In this document: in pieces, positions 32,911 to 44,250 of the stretch
How the letters are laid out: every line of letters begins with the position of its first letter
Position numbering within the stretch: the first letter of the stretch is position 1
Source: Melieria omissa
Lineage: Eukaryota > Arthropoda > Insecta > Diptera > Ulidiidae
Assembly: GCA_963971225.1 (NCBI GenBank)
Contig: OZ020269.1
Span: forward strand, 107,827,486 to 107,891,485
Direction of reading: 5' to 3'
DNA: 64,000 bases
Position numbers and translations under genes: made by a program
The notes under the pieces: model-generated
Database searches by the model: none
The model's input: the letters and a program-made list of their open reading frames with translations, nothing else
What the model was told of the DNA's origin: nothing

Positions 32911-33489
32911 AAATTTAAATTCCGGAAAAGTCTACCGGGACATAGACAACCAAAGGCCTTCTGGGAGATTTAAATCTTAAAATGGCTAAAGAACTACTGA
33001 ACATATCTACGAGTCCCCTAAGAATGGTTGGTTAGTTAAAGTTGTGATGGCAGAAATAGATACAAAATTAATTTTATTTAAATTCTTGAGCCTTTCCTTT
33101 TTCATTTGATATACATAGCGCCATATTCTATCCAGGTTAAGTATTTTTTATATTTTTTATACCCTTAAAAATTTGTCCTCCTTTTCTTTTAACAGTAAAA
33201 AGGACGTAGAAATGAAAAACTAAGTACGCAGTATTACTATATTTTGACTCTAGTTTCAAGCACATATTGTCAATTGGCATTGGAATGTGGCTAAAGCTGA
33301 TTAATCGGTCAGGCTCTACTAATCGACATTTGAAGTGCCCACTTACTTTTGCATAACATTTGCCGGTTCTGAGTAGAGTCTGAGAAATCTATAAATATAA
33401 CTCTGATTACGAACTCTAAATTTTTAATACCAAAAAATACAAACTTTTATTTGAAGATCATATCATCGACTGCAACAACTTGACTTCGT

Positions 33490-33680
33490 TGCCTCAATAG
33501 TCCATCGGTTAGCGTGCTAGCTTCTCACACCAGAGGCCCTATGTTCGATTCCTAGTTCGGGCTGGTGAAATACTCAAAGAAAAAACAGCAACGAAAGGCA
33601 TTTGTAATATCACAATGGGCCCATATCAGAGGCCCAAATATGACTCATACAGGGGCAGCCACTACAACTTACCTATCTGA
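33490..33680 (+). mobile_element. tRNA-headed SINE (family 2)
   Basis: The tRNA-like head GCCTCAATAGTCCATCGG begins at 33491. A good box B, TGTTCGATTCC, lies at 33542-33552, followed by TAGTTCGGGCTGG and a non-tRNA body. The same head, inverted, is at 38215-38290. It is not a functional tRNA: the acceptor stem does not pair and the body continues. Confidence 0.65.
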
Positions 33681-33689
33681 CTTCTTTGA

Positions 33690-36430
33690 TGTTAGTAAAG
33701 CTATAAGAGAAGGCAATCTGTTGATAAGGAGAGTGTAGATGATTCTTCAAGCTCTGAGGTTATCTACGAGTTTTGAAAGAAATGCCCGCACGATGTTAAA
33801 TGTTTTAAAACATACTTTTCTATCAACCATCGGAGTCACAGGAAACGTGTTCTTCATCGAGGGCCTCATATGATTCCAAAGATTCCATATATTACTACAG
33901 AGTGATCCATTAATTACTTAAAATCAAATTTATTTTTTCGTATAAAGAAGTTTCCATATGTACTTCATTATAGAATTTTGTAATATTTGGATATCCAGAA
34001 AAGTAGAAAGGCTGTTGGCAAACATCATTCTGATAGAGATTCAAAAGATGATACAGTCTGTGTCTTATGAACAACTAGGGATCATCAAAGATCATCTAAC
34101 AGATAACAGTGCTTACTATGCACATACTTTAATAAATCTTATCCAAGTACCAATGTTGTCATGAATATCAAAACTTTGATATAAAAAACAATAACTATAA
34201 AAGTAATCATATCTCAGGTTTCCGTACTTTTTGATTTTTCAAAGTCCATACACTAATGAAAAGATTTGATAGGGTATGAAGACTAGGACTACCAGATGCC
34301 ATTTTTTCATCTGGTAACCCTAGTCAACGACAACTAGCTCGGACTCGACAATTCACATTCGATTCGTTTCCTTATCGAAATTGACAAATACAACAACAAT
34401 CAGAAAGAGAAAGAGACGACAAGGTAGAAACATATCTGAAAATAGCTAAAACAACGAAAATTTCTCAAAAACATTTGCATCCATGAATTCTTTCAGCAAC
34501 CAATTTATCGAACACTAATGAAATCCCAAGCAGAAAAGTACGAAAGTGTTGAACACTTAAGGCTGAATCTAACTGAAATATCTGTCTTCATACATGACAC
34601 CCGATAAATGAAACATTGTTGGCAACATCACCTCACTTTTGCCAACTTTTTCCCAATAAAAGTCCTCGATCAAGCACTGATTTCCTGTCGATTTTCAATA
34701 CTCCCTGACTTAAAGTTCAAAACCCATGCAACATTAGAGACTTCAGTGAATCAATTAACCTGTCATGTACGCCATTAACTCGGTTAGCGCTAACCGCATG
34801 ACATGCTTTCAATAATTAGCCATGTCCGAATATTGACAACGCTTGCAGTTTGCCTTTTGGCACAGTAACATCAAATTGTTACTGTTGTTGTTGTCAACAA
34901 GTAGGTCACTGCCTGATTTTGGCTGCGGCAATTGACTGCCTGGCAAGCAATAATTGAGCTTCCATGTTCACCCAGAGGCAAATGACAGTTTGGCCTCTGG
35001 ACAGTGATAGTGCAGCCACGCAAAAATGAAAATCATAATTTGAGCAGCGCATCAATGCTCATTTGTAGAAATAAAAATCCAATTTGAATGAGCACCGCGT
35101 CAATTCGCCAACAATGTCAATAAGCCTCACCGGCCCTGTTGATGTCGATTTGGCAGCCGCTTGGACAATTGGCGCAATTCGATTGATGGACAAGGGGACA
35201 ACAACGTGGCTCGACGGCCACTCGGCCAGCAGTCACTCATGGCGCACATTACAATTCAATTCAATTCAATTCGATTCGATTCAATTCGATTTCGTTGCAG
35301 TCGAGGCGAGTGGGGCTGAGGTGTGTCGCATCGAGTTGAAACGCTGCGAAAACCAACGAATGGCGCACATGGCATGAAATAATAAGCAAAAATGGATAAA
35401 ATTGAGAATGACAACGTTGCAGTCAGCACTGACGGGAATGTAAATCAGCGCGTGGCGAACGCATTGACAGTGAAAGCACACACACACACGAACACACACA
35501 AAAGGAATAAACGGTTGGGTGCGCCGAGAGTGAGGCGCGAAGTCGCACTTGACAGGACAATCGGCAAAATAAGGGCACAAGTTAATAACAGATGAAATTA
35601 CCCGATAATTGAAACGACTTATTATGTCAGCGACAGTGAAGAACACTGCAAGGACAACCAGAAACTGAGAAAATATTTCAGTGTTCGTGTGTTTGTAGGT
35701 AAAATATATTTATTTCTACGAAACAACGCATGTGGCAGCGAACAAGGAGGCTGGCCCGCATAAAAAAGTTATTCCTGAGAGAATAACAACAACAACAACA
35801 ATATAAGCAGCAACAATAGCATCAGCAACATGCCAGCAGTCAGCAATAGAAATTTAATAAACAATGAATATAACGAAATAACGGGAATTCCATGATGCTG
35901 CGCGGCAATTTGACAGCAGCCGACAGTTGTCGGTGGCAAAGGGAGGTGGGTGGGGAGGGGTGTAAAAAAAATGAAGAAGGGTAATTCGGAGAACAGATAA
36001 ACAATGCATGAAATATTCATTGTTTCAACGTTGTGTTCGTGGCACGTCGAGCGAGCGAGCAGGACATGGCATGGCAGGACTCGACAGGAGAGGACAGAAG
36101 GAGGGGACAGTGCGCTGGTGTATTAGACAAGCAGCTAGAAATAATTCACATTTTTACTTCGCTATGAAAACATACTTGCAACCTTCAACTGGTGCAACAC
36201 GGTCGTACGACTGGCCAACTGATATCCTTAGACAACTCGGCCCCATACAAGCAGACAACACATGTACAACACACACGAACACGAGTGAATTTGTGTGTTC
36301 TTGCATCTGTTATAAATTTACAAATTGAGTGCCGTACATTTAAGCGGCAAGATTCCAAGAAAAATTTTAATAAAGTAGCAAACAATGCATAAATATTCAG
36401 GCAAATTGCCAGTTTTCATTGTGCAGGTAA
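33690..36430. other. Non-coding stretch without recognisable gene
   Basis: A short ATTCA/ATTCG pentanucleotide run lies at about 35250-35290 and a CA run at about 35477-35503. The longest frames (97-121 codons around 35084-35646) overlap on opposite strands and have no domain. Confidence 0.5.
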
Positions 36431-36439
36431 ATACACATC

Positions 36440-36508
36440 AGTGGCGCACACAGGGGGGCTTGGGAGTTCAACCCTTCCCCCAAAAATGAAATCTTGTCAG
36501 CGCCACTG
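36440..36508. repeat. Short palindrome-ended MITE-like repeat
   Basis: CAGTGGCGCACACAGGGGGG at the left and CGCCACTG at the right form 8-bp inverted ends of hAT type. A related, inverted end (CCCCCCCCAAATAAAATCCTGTGTGCACCACTG) is at about 45845-45877. The target duplication is unclear. Confidence 0.45.
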
Positions 36509-36509
36509 A

Positions 36510-37000
36510 TATACACACACATGCTTAAAATTTAATGGTCTGTATTGATAAATGCATCAAATCATGCAGACTATGTGAAGAAATCTGCTGCAGTGGCTTC
36601 GCTTCGAATTTATCTAATTCAGCAAATTGGATCACAAAGCCTGTCAGACTGATTTAATTGAAGACAATTCTCAAAACAAATACAATGCACTCAAATAAAT
36701 CGAACGAGTTGTTTGTTGTGTTGGCACAAAATCGTTCAAATCAATGAATGAATGAATTTTTATGCCAAATAACTAATCACTCAGCAATTACGTTGATGCA
36801 TGAGCCGAAAATAATTAATGGATTTTGCTGAACCGAAACAAAGTCCTGAATTAGGCTCATAGAAATTCAAAATATTCATTTTTTATGTTCATTGTATTTT
36901 CAAATAGAATACATAAACAAAATACAGATACATATGAATTGAACAAATTAAAATGATTCCTTATATTGTGAACATGACGACAATGAACGGTCTTTTGCGG
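36510..37000. other. Unassigned AT-rich sequence
   Basis: No gene or element recognised. Confidence 0.4.
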
Positions 37001-37410
37001 GCAGCAGAATCATTGCATACTTTTAGGAGGGTAATTTTGCAGTAATTATTGCAGCGACGGTTCGAGGTGAAGCTAGAAGGTTCAAGAAAGAGTTAAGCTT
37101 CGGACAAACAAGTAAAAAAAGACGGAATGGTGCTGCGAGTCAGTTTGGCTTCGACAAGCAACGGTTCAACATGAATAAGAAAAATGAAGGGAAAGTAAAG
37201 TGAATAGTGAATCAGTGAAATGAAAGTGAAGTAATTGTGGCAAAATTTTAAATAAAATGTCTACTATTGGTAAACTGCGATATAGAAATTCAATGTGTCT
37301 TATTTTGACACAATCCAGCGATACGAACTGCGCCTGCTTTGGCCAGCAAATCTAATTTATGTAACAATATTCAATATTGAAGAAAATGAAGTACAAAGTG
37401 GTTTCTTGTC
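37000..37410 (+). repeat. Dispersed repeat, uninterrupted copy of 14060/15100
   Basis: Second copy of the repeat described at 14060-15260, here without the LINE insertion. It therefore acts as the reference for the empty site. It contains TTGCATACTTTTAGGAGGG, GGTTCGAGGTGAAG, the AAGTGAA-rich block, AAATTTTAAATAAA and GATACGAACTGCGCCTGC followed by TTTGGCCAGC. Possibly an LTR-element edge. Confidence 0.6.
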
Positions 37411-37544
37411 AGACTTATTCGTCCTAAAGTACAAAGTAACTTTATAAACTTTGATAATGTGCACCTGGCTTGAAAGTTATTTTGGTAGTCTTGCTTTGTC
37501 TTGTAGTCTTACATACGGATTTTTAAATTCATACAACGCCGGCT

Positions 37545-37980
37545 TGGCCCTGTCTCTCGGATGGACAATAAAGCTACGGCGAAAAATAATAAATAATAAT
37601 AATGAATAAAAAGTGCCATTATTGCCGGGATTTCATTATGATAGCAATAAGTGAGAACGAACATTTTGCTTTGATTATTAAAATATTTGCCAAAATATGT
37701 TTTATTGCCAGTGTTTCCAATCATCATACTTTTTTATTAAAAAACCTCCCAAAAATCCACTAAGAATCCTGAAAATCCCCTAACATAAAATATAAATCTC
37801 TTAAAATTTCTCCTGAACAATTCTTCCTCGTAAAAATTCTTCTAAAATGCCAAGAATCTCCTAAATCTAGGAGGAAATTTCCTGATCTGGGAACACTGCC
37901 AGAAGAGAACTTCAGTCCGTAACCCGATAAAGGGTTGTTATGACCAGTTAGGTAAGAAAGTAAATAAAGGGATTTATAAA
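37545..37980 (+). mobile_element. LINE 3' end interrupted by a hAT MITE fragment
   Basis: Left part: TGTCTCTCGGATGGACAATAAAGCTACGGCG, equivalent to TGTCTGTCGTATGGACGACGAAGCTCCGGCG at 14374. Right part, 37918-37965: CCGTAACCCGATAAAGGGTT...CCAGTTAGGTAAG, the same 3' end as at 15045-15085. Between them (about 37605-37898) lies a right-half copy of the hAT MITE at 29880-30440, ending GATCTGGGAACACTG. The MITE lacks its left end, so part was lost with some LINE sequence. Confidence 0.65.
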
Positions 37981-38214
37981 TATAAATGCTTACACGAGCT
38001 ACAAAATGGGAAGAACAACTTTTGAACGTCTCGCTTGAAATGTGCTAATCTCTACTGTTTTTCAGAAGTGGGATCCTACATTGTGGGTTCCATTTCATTT
38101 GCAGCTATGGATAGTCCAATTTATAGTTAGTCTCATCTATGTAAGATCGATGTTTATGGATTAAATTTTTGATAAAATTGGTTCTTGTTGAAGACATACG
38201 GAGAATAGATGCAA

Positions 38215-38290
38215 ACCAGTCCGAACTAGGAATCGAACCCAGAGCCTCGGGCATTGAAAGTCAGCGCGCTACCCGCTGAATTATGAGCTC
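38215..38290 (-). mobile_element. tRNA-headed SINE (family 2), inverted
   Basis: The minus strand reads AATTCAGCGGGTAGCGCGCTG (box A region), then GGGTTCGATTCCTAGTTCGGACTGG (box B). The downstream body differs from that at 33490. Confidence 0.6.
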
Positions 38291-39435
38291 AAGAATACAA
38301 ATAGCGCCAAAGTTCTTATGAGGAAAACTGTCTACTAACGATTTTCATAATCTTAGGAAAAGATTTAGTAACAAATAAAAATAATTACTAAAAACAAATA
38401 ATTGTCAACAAATTTGATTATTATGAATTAGGACATATTTGCGGGTTTTCTCTGATTTTATATGAGATTCAGATTTAGTTAGAATTGAATCTCGAATGTT
38501 CTTCGTTCATACTTAGAACAAAACAAATTGCTAAGTGAGTGCTGTCTTAAGTGATCTGTCAATCCCACCGCTACTTCCATCCTTTGCCACTACTTTTGTA
38601 CTTATCTTTTCCTAATTCTATTCTCCAGTCTGGGCTGTTTAAGTGTTGACTTTTTCTTATGTGTGTTCACATTGGTTGTTCACCCCACGGAAAACAGGAC
38701 ACCTCGTCTAAACCAAAACCAACCGTGTTTTCTTTACCCATTTCGCAGACGATCAATGCTTCGGAAAATGAAGATTTGAATGAATCCGACTTAAACCACT
38801 TTCATGCCTCATTCATAAACACATTAAATACGAAATAGTTTCAGTTAAATGGTAAACAAATTCTGTGCATTTTCTTGGCACATCCACGGCAATTGGCAAA
38901 GCCATGTGTCATCATTGTTAGGCAGTGTTGCCACCACACGGAACTTTAACTGTCATGCGTATCCGTTGCGTTAATGAATGCTGCTTGTACAAATACACTC
39001 GAGCTCGAGGGGGCTCTTGTAGCGGCGACAAACATGGCACAAGTAGTGCATACAAAGACACAAACATATATACACACATTCGCAAACGGCTCATGTTGGC
39101 TGCAAATGATGTTGATTTACCAGCGAGACAGGACAGCGGCAACAATTTGTGATGGTTTATTAGGTGAATACATAAGATATATGTCTGTATGTATTTCGGA
39201 TTAAAGGATACAACTAGAAGGTGAGCAGCCTATTAGAAAATTAATTTCTGGTCTGAAGGTCTGAAGTTAGACAAGTTGCTTCAAAGGGACTTTTGTTGCA
39301 AAAAAGTTTAGCTACAGAAATATAGAAGACCGACTACTGACCGACCTCTGATCTAAACTTTAACACTTTCGAAGCCGAATTTTACCTTGTGCCTCGATAT
39401 TACTTTTCGGTACTTAAATCATGAAACAAATGAGA
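38291..39435. other. Non-coding stretch without recognisable gene
   Basis: No coding or element signal beyond short GAGCTCGAG palindromes near 39000. Confidence 0.45.
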
Positions 39436-39439
39436 TTTG

Positions 39440-39582
39440 AAGTCTTCACGAGTTCTCATTCCCTTCATGTGGAAAGCGATAGCAGTATATGAGTGATTTT
39501 TCCAGCCCAAGCCAGGATTCGAACCCGGGGCGCTCGGTATGAGAAGCCAGAGCACTACCCGCTGAGCTATCGAGGTCGAGAG
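39440..39582 (-). mobile_element. tRNA-headed SINE (family 3)
   Basis: The minus strand carries a consensus-quality box A, TAGCTCAGCGG, and box B, GGTTCGAATCC, about 35 bp apart, followed by TGGCTTGGGCTGGAAAAATC and ACTCATATACTGCTATCGCT. The identical arrangement is at 47590-47720. A shared body after the tRNA-like region marks it as a SINE, not a tRNA gene. Confidence 0.8.
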
Positions 39583-39589
39583 CTGGTTT

Positions 39590-41390
39590 TCTTTTGAGCA
39601 ATTTTGGCTTAAAACGGGTTAAATAAATTTTGTATCAATATATTTATATTTAATTAGAGAAAAATTATTTAATACCTACTTATGGAAAAATACAAAATTC
39701 TTACCTTTTGATTTTTTTAACCATTATTAAAAAAAAAAGAGTTTTGATCGAAAGCGCTTAATTCGTAGACTTCAATTAGAACACAAACTTTCCCCGATAT
39801 CGCTGTAAATTATTGGAAATTATTTTGGGGATAACAGTAAAATTTTTGTAATTTACTTTGAATTCACTTTTAAAAATATTGATTTGCTGGTGCCTACTTA
39901 AATGAAACCCATAAATCAATCGAAGCTTTTGTTGTAAGATGACAAATAGGGGAAGTTGCTCTCAGACAACTTTGGGTTCGAAAGCGTCAAATTCTCTGCC
40001 TATCGAAAAGATAGTTCAGTTCTGAAACTAGACAAGTCATCCTCAGACAATGTTTGTCCTGATCAAGAAGCATCCTTGTGCAGCTTAGCACAGGAAATCG
40101 AATAAATCAACTCCTACTTCTGTTCTGTCTGCTGTACCATTCATCAGCGCCGCTGGGAAAATCCACACTAATAATTCGTTGCAGAAACTTGAAATTTCAA
40201 AACCTTTTGCTTTTTGCTTCGCTGCTGTCGAACAAAGACACTTGTCACGCAAAATTAATTACTTGCGTGTGTTTGCGTGGCAAAAGTCGCGCATCAATAA
40301 AACTGCGCCACAACTGATGTGAATCGCTGCAGGGGTGCAGCATTTTAGGCGCTGCCAACAACAACAACAACAACAAAATAACGTAAAAGCTGAGGTACTA
40401 ACAAAAACCCACAATACACACAAACATACACACAGACATATGTTAGAAGCGCACACACGTGCGACACGCGCGCGCTGACACTGTGTCGGCGCATAGAATG
40501 CGAGTTGTTATAAAGTTTTGACAGCGCTTTTGTAGCTGTCAAATACCATTCATTCGCATTCAATGCACATGGAATCGTTCGCCGTGTGGCACAGCTCGAC
40601 GCATAAATTTCGCCAATGCACAAATTTGCCATGTGACACGCGCACAGCGGGAGTTTTCAACTTGAGTGGCAAGAAAATGTTGAGCGGAGCGGTGATTTTA
40701 AAAGTTGGGGGCGGGGGGATGAAGCTGGATTTCCGGTTTATGTGTGTGTATGGCCGAAATTATGCACAATCCATGTGGTAATTAATTTCTCAAGTGCCGC
40801 TGACAGCGAACAACAATATTCAAATATGTGTTTGTATGTTTGTGTGTATGTGTTTTTGTTGTATTGTACTCTATGTAAATTTAGTTGCACAAAGGACACG
40901 ACGTCCGCGGCGAGTTGCATCACAACCCTTCAAGATCCAAGCGGCTTAAGTGCATAAAGACATTCGGCCGCTTTGAGCCCTCACAGTGACTTCATATTCT
41001 AATCGATTTATGTTGTTGGAAATGTACATTTCGCAACCTGCCAACAAATATCCTCTGATAGTGAGCCATAAAAATAAATTTGAACAGACTTCTCACATTC
41101 GCCATAAGCTGCATTTGAGCTCTCGTTTTTATCTTCTTCGATGCCGCTTCGACTACACTTTCCATTCTCCATTCGCAACTAAACCACCAACCAATCTCCG
41201 TTCTTAGTGATCGCATTATGGGTTTCTCACATGGCTCCCGATACCCGCAAATCCTGCCTGATGCAGTCGTTCGAGACGTCAGCCAGCGCCTTAGACTACA
41301 CGTGCGTAACGTTGAAATAATTCGCCGAAAAACCTCTGAAAAATAATAACAAACATCAACATAAATATTTAAATAAATTCCAACCAATCT
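39590..41390. other. Non-coding stretch without recognisable gene
   Basis: A CAA run at about 40357-40377 and CA/GT words near 40415-40440 and 40828-40855. Short frames only. Confidence 0.45.
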
Positions 41391-41394
41391 CAAA

Positions 41395-42180
41395 GTCAAA
41401 TCTCGGCGCTGCAGCCGTGGCGCGCTGCCGGAATTTTGTGTGTTTGAAATTTGCTTAAAAGCAGAAAGCGCCGCGCGGCAGGGCGGGGCCAATGTGCGCC
41501 TCATGCATAAATAAAGTGCGAGAGTGCGCCCAGCCGCGCCGAAGGGTTGCCAAGTCCCGGCGCCGCGCTGCAAGCCAACTTCAATCCGTTCACCTACACG
41601 CGCCCGCGGCGAGTAGAGCACCGACAGAGCCTCCGGCAGCAACGTAAACGCTCTGCCCGGGCTTCGAAACTGAGAACGCCACTTTTTGTTGTTGACGTTG
41701 CGCGCAGCAATGCGAGAACAAGTGGCGCAATGTGTATGTGAAAAGTGGCAGTTGCTGCCGCCCGCACTCGCCGCACCGCTTCTCATCCGACGCCAACCCT
41801 TTCAGTGTCTATCACAACGCGCGTCCCAAACGCCAATGCGAAAGTTTTGCTTGGAGTTAAATTTCCTGCAAATCAAGAGTGTCGCCATCACGTCGCCTGG
41901 TAATCATATTTATTTTCCCGCTGCCGCCGTTGCTGCCGCTGCAGCGTCATTGTCGCGCATTTCAATCGTCCGACGCTAACCTGTTGGAAAACAACACTTT
42001 TGGCAGGAAATCAAATAAAATATTTACTCGACTTGTAATCTGCAAACCTAACGTCGGCCACCGTTGTCAGCCTCACCCACTGTCGCCAAGAAGATTCGGT
42101 TGCGGCACTTTGTTTTTGTCGTTGTTGCTACTGTTAGGCATTTTCAATGCTATGGTCGTCGTTAATGTGGCCGCATAATG
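41395..42180. other. GC/CpG-rich island, possible regulatory or first-exon region
   Basis: High GC and many CpGs stand out against the AT-rich flanks. The longest frame (minus, 264 codons, 40992-41786) begins in this island. Its translation shows no domain, signal peptide or repeat that I recognise, and it loses GC bias in its second half. A plus-strand TATA-like CATAAATAAAG lies at 41506-41516. I cannot assign a gene. Confidence 0.35.
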
Positions 42181-42480
42181 CTGTCATTTGTGCCGCGTCT
42201 CGACTCCTATTCCGTTTGTCATTGCAATCTGATACTCGCACTTTGTTTGAAATGAATATTTGCGCCAGTAAACATTTTTGCCAGTAACGCGACGGTCGAT
42301 TACTAAGGGACCTAATTAAGTGGAAAACGACGTGAAATTGCTTCTTATAGAAATTAGTACACAAAACCAACAACAAAATATATTCTTAGTAATCGTTAAA
42401 GAGATTATTGCGATAGCAAAGCAACTAAAGTAGCCAGCTTCAGATTAGACAAACGTTCCCTGAGCGGTTTTTCCATAGCT

Positions 42481-44250
42481 ATAGTCATAGTCATAGTCAT
42501 AGTCATAGTCATAGTCATAGTCATAGTCATAGTCATAGTCATAGTCATAGTCATAGTCATAGTCATAGTCATAGTCATAGTCATAGTCATAGTCATAGTC
42601 ATAGTCATAGTCATAGTCATAGTCATAGTCATAGTCATAGTCATAGTCATAGTCATAGTCATAGTCATAGTCATAGTCATAGTCATAGTCATAGTCATAG
42701 TCATAGTCATAGTCATAGTCATAGTCATAGTCATAGTCATAGTCATAGTCATAGTCATAGTCATAGTCATAGTCATAGTCATAGTCATAGTCATAGTCAT
42801 AGTCATAGTCATAGTCATAGTCATAGTCATAGTCATAGTCATAGTCATAGTCATAGTCATAGTCATAGTCATAGTCATAGTCATAGTCATAGTCATAGTC
42901 ATAGTCATAGTCATAGTCATAGTCATAGTCATAGTCATAGTCATAGTCATAGTCATAGTCATAGTCATAGTCATAGTCATAGTCATAGTCATAGTCATAG
43001 TCATAGTCATAGTCATAGTCATAGTCATAGTCATAGTCATAGTCATAGTCATAGTCATAGTCATAGTCATAGTCATAGTCATAGTCATAGTCATAGTCAT
43101 AGTCATAGTCATAGTCATAGTCATAGTCATAGTCATAGTCATAGTCATAGTCATAGTCATAGTCATAGTCATAGTCATAGTCATAGTCATAGTCATAGTC
43201 ATAGTCATAGTCATAGTCATAGTCATAGTCATAGTCATAGTCATAGTCATAGTCATAGTCATAGTCATAGTCATAGTCATAGTCATAGTCATAGTCATAG
43301 TCATAGTCATAGTCATAGTCATAGTCATAGTCATAGTCATAGTCATAGTCATAGTCATAGTCATAGTCATAGTCATAGTCATAGTCATAGTCATAGTCAT
43401 AGTCATAGTCATAGTCATAGTCATAGTCATAGTCATAGTCATAGTCATAGTCATAGTCATAGTCATAGTCATAGTCATAGTCATAGTCATAGTCATAGTC
43501 ATAGTCATAGTCATAGTCATAGTCATAGTCATAGTCATAGTCATAGTCATAGTCATAGTCATAGTCATAGTCATAGTCATAGTCATAGTCATAGTCATAG
43601 TCATAGTCATAGTCATAGTCATAGTCATAGTCATAGTCATAGTCATAGTCATAGTCATAGTCATAGTCATAGTCATAGTCATAGTCATAGTCATAGTCAT
43701 AGTCATAGTCATAGTCATAGTCATAGTCATAGTCATAGTCATAGTCATAGTCATAGTCATAGTCATAGTCATAGTCATAGTCATAGTCATAGTCATAGTC
43801 ATAGTCATAGTCATAGTCATAGTCATAGTCATAGTCATAGTCATAGTCATAGTCATAGTCATAGTCATAGTCATAGTCATAGTCATAGTCATAGTCATAG
43901 TCATAGTCATAGTCATAGTCATAGTCATAGTCATAGTCATAGTCATAGTCATAGTCATAGTCATAGTCATAGTCATAGTCATAGTCATAGTCATAGTCAT
44001 AGTCATAGTCATAGTCATAGTCATAGTCATAGTCATAGTCATAGTCATAGTCATAGTCATAGTCATAGTCATAGTCATAGTCATAGTCATAGTCATAGTC
44101 ATAGTCATAGTCATAGTCATAGTCATAGTCATAGTCATAGTCATAGTCATAGTCATAGTCATAGTCATAGTCATAGTCATAGTCATAGTCATAGTCATAG
44201 TCATAGTCATAGTCATAGTCATAGTCATAGTCGTAGTCATAGTCATAGTC
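42481..44250. repeat. Giant near-perfect hexanucleotide array (ATAGTC)n, about 295 units
   Basis: 1,770 bp of uninterrupted ATAGTC units on the plus strand (GACTAT on minus). The only deviation is one A-to-G at 44233 (TCGTAG). The left edge reads CATAGCTATAGTC, so the array may have grown from a CATAGCTATAG palindrome. Two frames per strand lack stops; the minus strand gives (Met-Thr)n, a 615-codon frame that is not a gene. Perfection over this length implies very recent expansion or homogenisation, or possibly an assembly-resolved satellite whose true length is uncertain. Confidence 0.98.

Noticed and set aside
39440..39582. Genuine tRNA gene
   Set aside because: The same head plus the same non-tRNA body recurs at 47590-47720 and the acceptor stem is not paired, so it is a SINE.
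40992..41786. 264-codon minus-strand frame as a gene
   Set aside because: No domain, uneven codon composition, Arg/Ser-rich low plausibility; kept only as a finding to test.
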